Notes under the pieces: generated by a model
Database searches by the model: none
What the model was told of the DNA's origin: nothing
The model's input: the letters and a program-made list of their open reading frames with translations, nothing else
From: Mariprofundaceae bacterium
GTDB taxonomy: Bacteria > Pseudomonadota > Zetaproteobacteria > Mariprofundales > Mariprofundaceae
DNA: 64,000 nucleotides
Assembly (NCBI GenBank): GCA_015488115.1
Contig: WFOK01000013.1
Location: 1-64,000, forward strand
Direction: 5' to 3'
Shown: positions 45,361 to 54,701 of the stretch, piece by piece
How positions within the stretch are numbered: position 1 is the stretch's first letter
How the letters are laid out: each line of letters opens with the position of its first letter
Program-made: the position numbers and the translations under genes

Positions 45361-46911
45361 ATGAACATTGAACGGGCTCTGATCAGCGTTTCGGACAAAA
45401 CAGGCATCGTGGAATTTGCGCGTGCGCTTGTCGAGCGCGGTGTGGAGATCCTATCCACGGGAGGGACGGCCCGATTGCTGCGAGAGGCGGGTATCAAGGT
45501 CCGGGAAGTCTCGGATTACACAGGGTTTCCCGAGATCATGGATGGCCGCGTGAAAACACTGAATCCGAAGGTGCATGGAGGCATTCTGGCCCGCCGTGAC
45601 CATGCGGAAGACCGCGCGGCCATGCAAGCCCATGGCATCCAGCCCATCGATCTGGTCTGCGTGAACCTCTATCCGTTCCGGGAGGCCGTGAGCAAGCCGG
45701 GGTGCACGATCGAGGATGCGATTGAAAACATCGACATCGGCGGGCCATGCATGGTTCGCGCAGCGGCGAAGAACCATCAGTTTGTGACCATCATCGTCGA
45801 TCCGGGCGATTACGGCATGGTCCTGGATTCCATGGACGCAGGCACCCTCGATGAGGGCAAGCGTCGGGCTCTGGCGGTCAAGGCCTTTGCCCATACGGCG
45901 GCCTATGATGGGGCCATCGCCCATTATTTCTCGTCCCTCAATGCGGACGGAACGCAGCGTGCATTTCCGGACATTCTCACACGCCAGTTCATCAAGACCC
46001 GTCATGAGCTCCGATATGGCGAGAACCCGCATCAGAAAGCCGCCTTTTATGCCGATCCCGAGGATGTCGGCGTTTCCATGGCCGATTGCCAGATCCTTCA
46101 GGGCAAGGCCATCTCGTTCAACAACATCGCCGATGCCGATGCTGCATATGCCTGCGTGCGCGATTTCGAAGCCTCAGCCGTCGTCATCGTCAAGCATGCA
46201 AACCCCTGCGGCGTCGCTCTTGGAGAAGACCAGGCAGATGCCTATGCCCGAGCGCGTGCTGCCGATGCCGTATCCGCCTTCGGCGGCATTGCGGCATTCA
46301 ACCGTCCCGTCACTGCGGCGACAGCCAGGCTCATCGGCGAAACATTCATGGAGGTCATCATTGCGCCCGGCTTTGATGATGAAGCCCGCGAAATCCTGGC
46401 GGCCAAGAAAAATCTGCGACTATTGCTTGCACCTTCGGCGGAGCCGATTGCTGGCGGCTGGGACTTCAAGCGAGTATCAGGGGGCTTGCTCGTTCAGGAA
46501 AGGGATGCCCACAGGCTCGACCAAGGAGACTGCCGCATCGTAACCAAGCGCCAACCCAGCAAACAGGAATGGCAGGACATGCTGTTTGCCTGGACCGTGG
46601 CCAAGCACGTCAAATCCAATGCCATCGTGTTTGCCAAGGATGGCGTCACATTGGGGGTCGGCGCTGGCCAGATGAATCGCGTGAACTCCACGCGCATCGC
46701 TGCCCGACACGGCGGAGAGGCCATTCACGGCTCCGCCGTAGCATCCGATGCCTTCTTTCCGTTCCGCGACGGTGTCGATGCACTGGCCGAGGCTGGTGCA
46801 ACGGCCGTGATCCAGCCGGGCGGATCCATCCGGGATGAAGAGGTCATTGCCGCAGCCGATGAACATGGCCTGACCATGGTGTTCACCGGCATCCGTCATT
46901 TCCGGCACTGA
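45361..46911 (+). CDS. purH: Bifunctional AICAR formyltransferase/IMP cyclohydrolase
   Basis: A 516-residue PurH catalysing the last two steps of IMP synthesis. The N-terminal MGS-like cyclohydrolase (residues 1-200) shows [23 protein letters not shown] and [15 protein letters not shown]. The C-terminal transformylase has [14 protein letters not shown] and [10 protein letters not shown], and [15 protein letters not shown] near the end. It is monocistronic, with no other pur gene adjacent. Confidence 0.96.
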   Translation: MNIERALISVSDKTGIVEFARALVERGVEILSTGGTARLLREAGIKVREVSDYTGFPEIMDGRVKTLNPKVHGGILARRDHAEDRAAMQAHGIQPIDLVCVNLYPFREAVSKPGCTIEDAIENIDIGGPCMVRAAAKNHQFVTIIVDPGDYGMVLDSMDAGTLDEGKRRALAVKAFAHTAAYDGAIAHYFSSLNADGTQRAFPDILTRQFIKTRHELRYGENPHQKAAFYADPEDVGVSMADCQILQGKAISFNNIADADAAYACVRDFEASAVVIVKHANPCGVALGEDQADAYARARAADAVSAFGGIAAFNRPVTAATARLIGETFMEVIIAPGFDDEAREILAAKKNLRLLLAPSAEPIAGGWDFKRVSGGLLVQERDAHRLDQGDCRIVTKRQPSKQEWQDMLFAWTVAKHVKSNAIVFAKDGVTLGVGAGQMNRVNSTRIAARHGGEAIHGSAVASDAFFPFRDGVDALAEAGATAVIQPGGSIRDEEVIAAADEHGLTMVFTGIRHFRH

Positions 46912-47149
46912 CATCAGGGCCTGGCGTATTGACCCGGTTGATGTCGATCGTGCGTTTAACGCAGTTCTGATTTGAACTACCATAGGTGATCGATGCCGGG
47001 GGTCGGCGTTGACGACTAAGGGAGCCATCCGCACCCAAATCAGAAGCTCATGCCCCAGCCAGCGACCGAGTGAAAACCCGTGCATGTTGAACAAATGCCC
47101 ATGTCGGCAATCAGCGAACAAAATCCGTCGGTGCTGTCACGAACCAAAA
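46912..47149. other. Intergenic stretch downstream of purH
   Basis: About 240 bases between the stop of purH and the terminator of the convergent PuuD-like gene. I see no gene or RNA in it; a GACATC/GATGTC inverted repeat right after the stop has a long loop and no T-run. Confidence 0.5.
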
Positions 47150-47153
47150 CCAT

Positions 47154-47180
47154 AAGAAAAGGCGGCCTGGACGGCCGCCT
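47154..47180 (-). terminator. Rho-independent terminator of the PuuD-like gene
   Basis: On the minus strand AGGCGGCC and GGCCGCCT form an 8-base-pair stem with a five-base loop, followed by TTTTCTT, about 22 bases beyond the stop of the gene at 47203. On the plus strand the following bases TCTTCATT are a poor tract, so it chiefly serves the minus strand. Confidence 0.8.
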
Positions 47181-47202
47181 CTTCATTACGCGATCAGGCT
47201 TG

Positions 47203-47790
47203 TCAGCCAAACACCGGGAAGTGTGCACTGGAAGCCATGAAGAACAGCATCGGAATCGACAGGATGGTGTTCGTCCTGCTGGCAATCAATGCCTTCTTGC
47301 CTGCGGCCGCCTTCTCCTCGGCCGTGGCATCGACGATGCCGATGACCTTCCGCTGATTGGGCCAGATGACAAAGAAGACATTGGCCCACATGATCAGGCC
47401 AAACGTGGCTCCGATCATGATATCCGTACTGATGGCCGCCGCCCCTCCGCTCTTCCAGAGACCGGCAAGGAGCAGCAGACCAAAGATCACCGTTGCCAAG
47501 GCGGCCCATCGAAACCAGAACAGGGCCCTGCGCACGATGCTTTCCTCCTTGAAGAGCTCGGCCTTGGTCTCGGCGGAGACCTTGCCCAGAGCGGGAACCT
47601 GTACAAAGTTGAAATAGTAGAGCAGGCCGATCCAGGTGATGCCGGCCAGAAAATGCCCCCATCGGGCGACGGCGGCAAGAACCTGATCCGCATCCAAACC
47701 GCCACCACTGGCCGTGGCAACGCCAATCAGGACGAAAGCCAGCACAAAACCCGCTATGATGGCCATCTTATGGTCCGTAAATATAATCAT
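47203..47790 (-). CDS. PuuD-like (urate hydroxylase N-terminal-type) membrane protein
   Basis: A 195-residue membrane protein with about four transmembrane segments, resembling the N-terminal membrane domain of PuuD. The visible pattern is VARWGHFLAGITWIGLLYYFNFVQVPAL, with histidine and aromatic residues in the first helices, and LIMWANVFFVIWPNQRKVIG in the second half. Full-length PuuD carries a cytochrome c domain that is missing here. GGAGG five bases before ATG 47790 supports the start. It is followed by its own terminator and so is monocistronic; a real urate-hydroxylase role is unproved. Confidence 0.72.
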   Translation of the reverse strand: MIIFTDHKMAIIAGFVLAFVLIGVATASGGGLDADQVLAAVARWGHFLAGITWIGLLYYFNFVQVPALGKVSAETKAELFKEESIVRRALFWFRWAALATVIFGLLLLAGLWKSGGAAAISTDIMIGATFGLIMWANVFFVIWPNQRKVIGIVDATAEEKAAAGKKALIASRTNTILSIPMLFFMASSAHFPVFG

Positions 47791-47864
47791 TGTATCCTCC
47801 AGTGATTTCGTGCTTTCATCGAAACCAGGCGAATGCTATCGTCAGTTGCCCAAATTAACCGCCC

Positions 47865-48137
47865 ATGCAAATTATGGGCTTTTTCAATGATGCGGAGCAT
47901 TTTGTGGGGCCGAAAAGAGCGACTTTCAAGAGAAGACCTGCCCCTGGAGCATTGAAGCTTGGCCTTTCAGGCGCTGCCGCCTGCGGCCTGCTGCTGTTCT
48001 CGCCGCTGCTGACGGAAATCCTCGGCCGATTGCACCAGCCGTTTCTGCTGGCCTATGGAGAGGATCTCGTCACACTGTTGCTGATGGGCTTATTGCTGCT
48101 GGCCATGCATGGATTGGTGCAATGGCGGAAAGACTGA
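47865..48137 (+). CDS. Small hypothetical membrane protein
   Basis: A 90-residue protein I do not recognise. It has a basic N-terminal segment (GPKRATFKRRP) and two hydrophobic helices (about residues 32-52 and 66-85) joined by a short loop. ATG 47874 (MGFF) is an alternative start three codons in. It is divergent from the PuuD-like gene and 58 bases upstream of the diheme cytochrome gene, so it may belong with them. Confidence 0.5.
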   Translation: MQIMGFFNDAEHFVGPKRATFKRRPAPGALKLGLSGAAACGLLLFSPLLTEILGRLHQPFLLAYGEDLVTLLLMGLLLLAMHGLVQWRKD

Positions 48138-48195
48138 TGCAAAATCCCGGTTTGTCGTCCATGCTTAGCCATCTGCATCAAGAGGAGACCGCCCA

Positions 48196-48477
48196 TTGGA
48201 TACAAGAACGAGGATTCACTGGAGCCCCAACAAGCGCGATTTTCTGTTCCTCGGCATCATAGCTGTCGTCATCACGCTCCTCGTTCTGGGAACCAAGGAG
48301 CGAACGACCAAGCCCGTACCCAATGACGAGGTGCACATCAACAGCACAACACGTGCAGCCTGCATGACATGCCATGGCGAGCAGGGGATGCGTCCGCAAC
48401 CACCAGGGCATACCAAGGCCGATCAGTGCTTCCAGTGCCACCGGCAGCCTGATGATTGGCGTGGAGCCTCGCGGTGA
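48196..48477 (+). CDS. Membrane-anchored diheme cytochrome c
   Basis: A 93-residue protein with one N-terminal membrane anchor (about residues 17-34) and two covalent heme sites, CMTCH and CFQCH, 20 residues apart in the periplasmic part. A TTG start at 48196 has GAGGAG eight bases upstream; the first ATG downstream would remove the anchor. It would carry electrons at the membrane surface. The stop overlaps nadK (GTGA). Confidence 0.78.
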   Translation: MDTRTRIHWSPNKRDFLFLGIIAVVITLLVLGTKERTTKPVPNDEVHINSTTRAACMTCHGEQGMRPQPPGHTKADQCFQCHRQPDDWRGASR

Positions 48478-49331
48478 AGCTGATTGGCATCACGGCCAAA
48501 CCGAACGATGGCCAGGCGGCCTCCCTGGCCAACGACCTCAGGGGATGGCTGAAAAAACGCGACTGCACGGTATGGATGGACGACAACCTTGTCCCAAACG
48601 CGCCTGACAGCATGGACCTGGAATCCATGCCACAACATGTCGAGCTGATGGTCGTACTGGGAGGGGACGGCACATTGCTGCACACGGCCCGACATTTCAT
48701 CGGCAGCAAGGTCCCGATTCTCGGCATCAATCTCGGCCGGCTGGGTTTCCTGACCGATACGCCCGTGGGCAGCATGTTCGACGTCATGAATGACATCCTG
48801 CTGGGCCGCTGCAAAACCAAACAGTACTTCTCCCTGCATGCCGAGGCACGGCGCGACGGCAGGCGCATCTATAGCGGCTGGGCCATCAATGATGTCGTCA
48901 TTCAGCGCGGCGCGCATCCGCGCATGATCGAATTCGAGATGATGATCCGCGATCAGTTCGTCTTCCGCATGAGGGGCGACGGGCTGATCCTTGCGACACC
49001 CGCGGGCTCCACGGCCTATGCCCTTTCGGCTGGCGGCGCCATCATTCATCCGGAGGTGGAAGCCATAGGCGTGGTCCCCATTTGCCCGCACACGCTCTCC
49101 AACCGACCGATCGTCGTGCCTGCAACGGATTGCATCGAACTGCAGCTTGTCGGCGTCCCCGGCTCTGCCGCCTTGAACCTTGATGGCCAGGGGCATATGG
49201 AACTTGATGAAGGCGACCGTATTTGCGTGCGACGGGGGCCGGTCGTGTCGCTGATCTACCTGCCGCAGCGGCATTATTTCGAGGTGCTGCGCACCAAGCT
49301 GCACTGGGCAGGACACCTCGAGGTCAAATAG
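48474..49331 (+). CDS. nadK: NAD kinase
   Basis: A 285-residue NAD kinase. The GGDGT motif (VVLGGDGTLLHTARH) and NLGRLGFLTD, then ATPAGSTAYALSAGGAIIHP, are the family hallmarks. GTG 48474 is preceded by GGAG and overlaps the cytochrome stop; an earlier in-frame start would add six residues inside the cytochrome gene. It is followed closely by recN, a frequent neighbour. Confidence 0.94.
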   Translation: MKLIGITAKPNDGQAASLANDLRGWLKKRDCTVWMDDNLVPNAPDSMDLESMPQHVELMVVLGGDGTLLHTARHFIGSKVPILGINLGRLGFLTDTPVGSMFDVMNDILLGRCKTKQYFSLHAEARRDGRRIYSGWAINDVVIQRGAHPRMIEFEMMIRDQFVFRMRGDGLILATPAGSTAYALSAGGAIIHPEVEAIGVVPICPHTLSNRPIVVPATDCIELQLVGVPGSAALNLDGQGHMELDEGDRICVRRGPVVSLIYLPQRHYFEVLRTKLHWAGHLEVK

Positions 49332-49336
49332 ACCAC

Positions 49337-50998
49337 ATGCTCGTCTCACTGCACATCCGCCAGTTTGCGCTGATGGAAGCCGTGGACCTTGAACTCGGCG
49401 CAGGCATGACGGTCTTTACGGGCGAAACTGGAGCCGGCAAATCCATTCTGGTTGATGCCCTCGGCTCGGTTTTCGGATCAAGGGCCAATGCCGACTGGGT
49501 GCGCCATGGGGCCGACAAGGCTGAAATCATGGCCGTGTGGGAAGGTCATGAGGAGAGAATCGCACGGTTTCTGGAAGCCCATGATCTGGATGCGGACGAT
49601 CAGCTCATTCTGCGGCGGATCATCCGTGCTGACGGCCGGTCACGCTGCTTCATCAATGGCACGCCAGTGCCGGCAAGGGTTTTGCGAGAGCTTGGTCAGA
49701 GGCTGTTGGACCTTCACGGCCAGCACGACCATCAGGCCCTGCTGCAGCAGGACTTTCAAAGGGAGCTTCTTGATGCCCAACTCTCCCGGACATTGCTGCA
49801 ACAAACGGCGCAAGCCTTCAGACAGTGGCAATCGCTCAAGGACAGGCTGCGCCGGCTGAGACAGGAGAAGGAAAGGGCGCTGAAGCAGGCGGACTGGATG
49901 CGACATGAGCTGGATCAACTCAGAGCCGTGGCGCCCAGGGAAGGTCTTGCGGAAGAACTTGAGGCATCCGTTGAAAAGGGGCGGCGCCACGCCCAACTGC
50001 AGCAAGCGGCGGCCCTCGCACTGGCCACGCTTGATGAGGATGAGCCGAGTGCGCGCTTCCTGATGGGCCAGGCCATGCACGCATTGAAGTCCGTGGCCGA
50101 TTACGATGAATCCCTTGCCAGGGCCTTGGAGCTTGTCATGCAGGCCGATGCCCTGCTGGAAGAAGCAGCCCCCTCGCTGCGCACCGTTCGGGATGCGGAA
50201 TTCGATGAAGAGGCCTTCCAGGCCCATGAGGAAAGACGGATTGCCCTCCATGAAGCCATGCGCAGACACCAGACCGATGAGAAAGGCCTTGTGCACCTGA
50301 TGCAGCGACTGGAGAACGACCTTTCCCTGGCCGAAACGGCAGCCTGGGAGGAATCCAGGCTGGAAGAGGCGCTTCTAGACGCCGAAAGGGCGTACGTCTC
50401 CATGGCCAACAGGTTGCACGAAGAACGGCAGCGCGCTGCGGACAGGCTCGTTCGTCTGATACGCCCGCACCTGGATGCATTAGCCCTGCAGGACATGCAG
50501 GTGCGCTTTCGGATTCAAGGGCTTGCCTCTTCCGAGCACTGGAACGAACATGGCTTTGATCGCATACACCTTGAGGTCATGGCCAATCCTGGCGAACCAT
50601 GGCGCGCATTGAACACGACGATATCCGGTGGCGAACTCTCGCGCTTCGTGCTTGCACTGAAAGGATGCCATGCCATGAGGAACGCGCCTCCGCTCGCCGT
50701 GTTCGATGAAGTGGACACCGGCGTGGGCGGGGAGATCGCATGGCATATCGGCCGCGTGCTCTCGACCATGGCACAAACGCGGCAGGTGCTGGTCATCTCG
50801 CACCTGCCGCAGGTTGCAGCCTACGCAGACCGCCACGTCAATATCGAAAAACATACCCGGGATCAGCGAACGGTTTCCTGTCTGCGCGTGCTGAATGACG
50901 ATGAACGTGTGAGGGAACTTGCGCGCATGCTGGGCGGCGGTCATGACCGTGCGCTCGAACATGCGCGCGCGATGCTGCGTTCGGCCAAGGCCTCCTGA
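49337..50998 (+). CDS. recN: DNA repair protein RecN
   Basis: A 553-residue SMC-like RecN. The N-terminal P-loop is FTGETGAGKSILVDAL (about 28-43), the middle is a long coiled coil (about 160-370), and the C-terminal part has the ABC signature TTISGGELSRFVLALK, Walker B PLAVFDEVDTGVGG and VISHLPQVAAYAD. RecN bridges double-strand-break ends. The start at 49337 begins the ATPase in the usual way. Its stop overlaps the next gene (TGATG). Confidence 0.95.
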   Translation: MLVSLHIRQFALMEAVDLELGAGMTVFTGETGAGKSILVDALGSVFGSRANADWVRHGADKAEIMAVWEGHEERIARFLEAHDLDADDQLILRRIIRADGRSRCFINGTPVPARVLRELGQRLLDLHGQHDHQALLQQDFQRELLDAQLSRTLLQQTAQAFRQWQSLKDRLRRLRQEKERALKQADWMRHELDQLRAVAPREGLAEELEASVEKGRRHAQLQQAAALALATLDEDEPSARFLMGQAMHALKSVADYDESLARALELVMQADALLEEAAPSLRTVRDAEFDEEAFQAHEERRIALHEAMRRHQTDEKGLVHLMQRLENDLSLAETAAWEESRLEEALLDAERAYVSMANRLHEERQRAADRLVRLIRPHLDALALQDMQVRFRIQGLASSEHWNEHGFDRIHLEVMANPGEPWRALNTTISGGELSRFVLALKGCHAMRNAPPLAVFDEVDTGVGGEIAWHIGRVLSTMAQTRQVLVISHLPQVAAYADRHVNIEKHTRDQRTVSCLRVLNDDERVRELARMLGGGHDRALEHARAMLRSAKAS

Positions 50999-51522
50999 TG
51001 CCCCATCGCATCAGCATCCGCCCGGCAGCAGCATCGGACGTGGACAATATTCATGATCTGCTGCAGCCCATGGCCAAGGCCCATGTGATCCTGCCGCGCA
51101 GCAGGGACGACATCTTCGAGCACCTGCAGGAATTCCTTGTCGCCACATACGACCGGACCTTGGCCGGGGTGGCTGCCCTGCATGTTTATGGAACAAACCT
51201 TGGGGAAATCCGCTCGCTGGTTGTTGCGCCTGAACTCCAGGGGCATCGCCTTGGGAGCATGCTTGTCGACGCCTGCGAGCGCTGGGCCAAGGGCCTGGGG
51301 CTTGCGCGTCTGTTCGCCCTGACCTATGTGCCTGCATTCTTCGTCAAGAAAGGCTACCATGTCGTTTCCAAGGAAAGCCTTCCTCACAAAATCTGGACCG
51401 TCTGCATTCACTGCGCGAAGTTTTCACAATGTGACGAGGTGGCCGTAGAAAAACGGCTTTCCGATGCGCCAATACAACCCATGAAAATGATCCCGATTCT
51501 GGAGGCCCTGGAACGTGACTGA
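50998..51522 (+). CDS. argA: Short-form N-acetylglutamate synthase (GNAT acetyltransferase)
   Basis: A 174-residue GNAT-fold acetyltransferase resembling the short ArgA used in arginine synthesis. The acetyl-CoA motif reads LVVAPELQGHRLGSMLVDACERWA, and the C-terminal KIWTVCIHCAKFSQCDEVAV is the short-ArgA hallmark. It lacks the amino-acid-kinase domain of classical ArgA. It overlaps recN and is followed by the DUF2939 gene. Confidence 0.8.
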   Translation: MPHRISIRPAAASDVDNIHDLLQPMAKAHVILPRSRDDIFEHLQEFLVATYDRTLAGVAALHVYGTNLGEIRSLVVAPELQGHRLGSMLVDACERWAKGLGLARLFALTYVPAFFVKKGYHVVSKESLPHKIWTVCIHCAKFSQCDEVAVEKRLSDAPIQPMKMIPILEALERD

Positions 51523-52090
51523 GAAACCCGAGATGAAACAAGGAAGGCAAGGGAGACGAATGGCACTCATCGCCATCGTCGTGGGACTTATCGTCGTCGG
51601 GTGCTTTGCGGCCGGCCCCTACATTGCCTGGTGGAACATCCAGCAGGCCGTGGCCTCGGACGACCCGGCCAGGCTTGCAAGATGGATGGATGCCGAGGCC
51701 TTGCGACAGAACCTGGATCGACAGCTTGCAACAAGCGCAATGGAGCCGAGCCCCATGATCAGCGGCGACGGGGACCCATTCCTGATGCTGTCTCTGGGAC
51801 TGGCCACAGCCCTCGCACAAGGAATAGCCTCGGCACTGACAACGCCGGAAGGCATCATCGCGATACTTGGAGAATGGGGACCGCGGCAGGTTACCGATGC
51901 CTCATCCATTCCTGCGGAAAAAACCCGATGGCTTCAGGGCGAAAGCGGATTCGAGGGATGGCATCGGTTCCGCGTCATTCTCCACGGGCATCAGGAAAAG
52001 AAAGATGAGATATCCCTGTTGCTCTGCAGGCAAGGGCTTTCCTGGAGGCTCTGCGACATCAGTCTCCCTGCGACGATCCTTCCGGAGTGA
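51515..52090 (+). CDS. DUF2939-family exported or anchored protein
   Basis: A 191-residue protein with an N-terminal hydrophobic segment (about 16-38) that could be an anchor or signal peptide, then the GPYIAWWNIQQAVASDDPARLARWMDAEAL pattern of DUF2939 (repeated copies of a periplasmic helical module). Its role is unknown. GTG 51515 overlaps the previous stop; ATG 51533 is an alternative. The 3' end overlaps the convergent gene by 32 bases. Confidence 0.7.
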   Translation: MTEKPEMKQGRQGRRMALIAIVVGLIVVGCFAAGPYIAWWNIQQAVASDDPARLARWMDAEALRQNLDRQLATSAMEPSPMISGDGDPFLMLSLGLATALAQGIASALTTPEGIIAILGEWGPRQVTDASSIPAEKTRWLQGESGFEGWHRFRVILHGHQEKKDEISLLLCRQGLSWRLCDISLPATILPE

Positions 52091-52811
52091 ACGGCTCCAG
52101 TTCCTCGAGCATGCGCCGGACGAGATCGGCAGCCTGTTCCAGACTGTGCCGGTCCTGGCTGCTCAAGCATATCTTGCCGCAGGGGCTGGGGCCGCACCGT
52201 CCAGGATAGGAGCCGATCTCGACATCCTGGAAGCGTTCCTGGAGGGAAGAGAGGGCGGCAGCATACCTGCTCTCCGGAAGCTTCACCTCCAGTTCTATCC
52301 GATGAAACGGACGCCCGCCGAACTCGGGGAGAATGACCTCCAGTTGGGAAGCAAAAATATCGGGCACCCCTGCAAGCACATAGACATTGCCCAGGCGCGC
52401 GCCGGGTGCAAGGGTCTTCCCGCAGACGATGGGCTCGGCCCCTTCCGGCAAACGGGCCATGCGGCGCCGGCCCGGATTGAGCCGCTCCCCGCCGTAATAC
52501 GCCATCATGCGCTCCAGCGTCTCCGGATGTTCAACCAGCTTCACGCCAAAGGCCTCGGCCACGCAACTCATGGTGATATCGTCATGTGTCGGTCCGATCC
52601 CGCCCGAGGTAATCACGGCCTCAAATTGCGGGGACAAGCGCCGCAGCGTGGAAACAATGGCTTCCCGCTGATCAGGGATCACGGCTATCTCACCGAGCTT
52701 GCAGCCACGTTCAAACATGCGTCGGGCCACCAGCCAGGCATTGGCTTCCCGCGTGCGCCCCGAAAGGATTTCATTGCCAATGACGATCATGGCCAGAGTC
52801 GCGTGTCCCAT
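52059..52811 (-). CDS. MoaB/CinA-type molybdopterin-binding protein
   Basis: A 250-residue protein with the MogA/CinA-type MPT-binding fold: IGNEILSGRTREANAWLVA (about 10-28) and the ITSGGIGPTHDDIT loop (about 66-79) are clear hallmarks. The C-terminal part is a CinA-like extension. No other molybdenum cofactor gene is nearby, so its cofactor or NAD(P) repair role cannot be decided. The 3' end overlaps the DUF2939 gene by 32 bases on the opposite strand. Confidence 0.85.
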   Translation of the reverse strand: MGHATLAMIVIGNEILSGRTREANAWLVARRMFERGCKLGEIAVIPDQREAIVSTLRRLSPQFEAVITSGGIGPTHDDITMSCVAEAFGVKLVEHPETLERMMAYYGGERLNPGRRRMARLPEGAEPIVCGKTLAPGARLGNVYVLAGVPDIFASQLEVILPEFGGRPFHRIELEVKLPESRYAAALSSLQERFQDVEIGSYPGRCGPSPCGKICLSSQDRHSLEQAADLVRRMLEELEPFTPEGSSQGD

Positions 52812-52928
52812 TGCAGTCAATTGTAGGCAAAATAACATGGCCATCCAGTCGGAATTCATGGGCAGGAGCCCATCCTTCCATTGCCAGCCAACAGGGCATG
52901 ACTAGAGTAAGGCCGAGGAGATCATGCC

Positions 52929-53477
52929 ATGCCTGAATATTTTGACAGCAACCGACCAATGAGTACCTTGCTGCCCTCAATACGCAGCCTGCTGAGGGAT
53001 CCGCGGGCTTTTTTCCGGTCCCTGCCTAAACAGACGCGTTACCAGGAGGGGGTTTTTCTTCTCTCGCTGACCATCCTTGCCTGTGCTTTCCTGAGCGCGC
53101 CGTTTGCGGGCATGACCATGCTCTTTCTCTTTCCCGTGATCTGGGGAATCTTTCTGGGTGCAGCCTGGATATGGTCGAGATACCTGCGCTGGGCCGTTCA
53201 TACGCTTGCCCGTCAGCCACTGGGCAAGGTAACGGCTTTTGACATCGCGGCCTATGGCAGCATTCCAATGGCCATCTGTTCGCTGCCATACCTCGGCATC
53301 CTGGGATTCCTGGGTAGCCTGTACCTGCAGACACAGGCCCTGATTCATCTTGCCCGGATCAATCCGGGAACAGCCTGGATGATCGTGCTCATTCCAAGCA
53401 TGGCCATTCTGGCCCTGGCCGCCGCGATCTGGGTGGGCTTTTTGGCCACGGCCTTCCATGTCGCCAGCTCTTCATGA
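52929..53477 (+). CDS. YIP1 family membrane protein
   Basis: A 182-residue protein with about five transmembrane helices of the Yip1 domain type: an N-terminal LLRDPRAFFRSLPK stretch, then hydrophobic helices from residue 43 on and LARQPLGKVTAFDIAAYGSIPMAI. GAGGAG upstream supports ATG 52929. It overlaps rlmI by four bases. Its role is unknown. Confidence 0.75.
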   Translation: MPEYFDSNRPMSTLLPSIRSLLRDPRAFFRSLPKQTRYQEGVFLLSLTILACAFLSAPFAGMTMLFLFPVIWGIFLGAAWIWSRYLRWAVHTLARQPLGKVTAFDIAAYGSIPMAICSLPYLGILGFLGSLYLQTQALIHLARINPGTAWMIVLIPSMAILALAAAIWVGFLATAFHVASSS

Positions 53478-54646
53478 CAGCCAAGCTTTGCCTGGCCAAG
53501 GGCGAGGAACGCCGCCTGAAGGCTGGCCATCTTTGGATCTACGCCGACGAGGTTGCCCGCCTGGACCCGATTGAACCCGGCGAGCTCGTCCATGTCCAAG
53601 ACCACCGGGGCCACTTGGTTGGCACGGCCTATGCCAATCCGGCAAGCAAGATCATCGCTCGCATGATGTCACGCAAGGCCCTTCCAGAGCTCAAGCCTTC
53701 CTGGTGGATGGAGCGTCTGCAAACAGCCCTGGCTTGGCGGGAATGGATGCATGAGACTCCGCATTACCGTTGGATCCATGGCGAGGGCGACAAGCTGCCC
53801 GGCCTTGTAATCGACCGCTTTGGCGAAGATATTGTGATCCAATCGCATACAGCCGGCATAGATGCCCAGATGGACACCATCATTCAGGCCGTCAGCCGAC
53901 TTGTTTCTCCCCAAGCCATCTATTTGAACAACAGGGCCTCATCGAGAAGACATGAAGGCATCGATCGCTATGCCCGACTTGTGCATGGCCGGGGCTCCGG
54001 CCAAGTCCAGGTCGTTGAAAACGGCGCCGTGCTGAACTGCGATGCGCTGACGGGTCAGAAAACCGGTTATTTTTACGATCAGCGGCCCAATCGAACCTGG
54101 GTTGGAAAACTCTGCGCAGGAAGGGAAGTGCTGGACCTGTTCGCCTATGTCGGAGCCTTTGCCGTTCAGGCCTTGCAAGGCGGCGCCAGACATGTGACCA
54201 GCGTCGATGCATCCCAGACCGCTCTCGACTGGGCATGCCGCAACGTGGCCCGCCTTGGCGCTGAAACAAGCTGGGAAGGCATTCGCGGCGATGTGCCACG
54301 CATCTTGCAAGAGCTGGGCGAGCAGAAAAGGCGCTTCGATATCGTGATCTGCGATCCGCCCGCCTTTGTCAAAAGCAGGAGCAAGCGTCAGGCTGGTCTT
54401 CGTGGCTATCAGAGACTGGCCCGATCGTGTGCGACGCTGGTCCGGCCCGGAGGTCTGCTTTGCACTGCCTCCTGCTCGGGCCTGATCAGCCTGGATGAAT
54501 TTCGACTCGCCACGCTGAAAGGCATCCGCGAAGCAGGGCGCTCGGCCCAGATCGTCCATGTCGGCGAAGCTGGCGCCGACCACCCATGGCTGCCCGCGAT
54601 GCCGGAAATGCGTTATCTCAAGTTTATGGCCTGGAGGCTGGATTGA
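53474..54646 (+). CDS. rlmI: RlmI-like 23S rRNA cytosine methyltransferase
   Basis: A 390-residue protein with an N-terminal PUA domain (GEERRLKAGHLWIYADEV, residues 10-27) and a C-terminal class I SAM methyltransferase: KTGYFYDQRPNRTWVGKL, VLDLFAYVGAFAVQAL and DIVICDPPAFVKSRS. This fits RlmI (m5C1962 of 23S rRNA) in length and architecture; a related class I member cannot be excluded. Confidence 0.88.
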   Translation: MTAKLCLAKGEERRLKAGHLWIYADEVARLDPIEPGELVHVQDHRGHLVGTAYANPASKIIARMMSRKALPELKPSWWMERLQTALAWREWMHETPHYRWIHGEGDKLPGLVIDRFGEDIVIQSHTAGIDAQMDTIIQAVSRLVSPQAIYLNNRASSRRHEGIDRYARLVHGRGSGQVQVVENGAVLNCDALTGQKTGYFYDQRPNRTWVGKLCAGREVLDLFAYVGAFAVQALQGGARHVTSVDASQTALDWACRNVARLGAETSWEGIRGDVPRILQELGEQKRRFDIVICDPPAFVKSRSKRQAGLRGYQRLARSCATLVRPGGLLCTASCSGLISLDEFRLATLKGIREAGRSAQIVHVGEAGADHPWLPAMPEMRYLKFMAWRLD

Positions 54647-54701
54647 GTTCCCGGGCATCTGCCGACATGATTTCCCATGCCATTGGCCCTACCATCGCCC
54701 C

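Noticed and set aside
46912-46960. GACATC/GATGTC inverted repeat after purH as a terminator
   Set aside because: The loop is more than 20 bases and no T-run follows.
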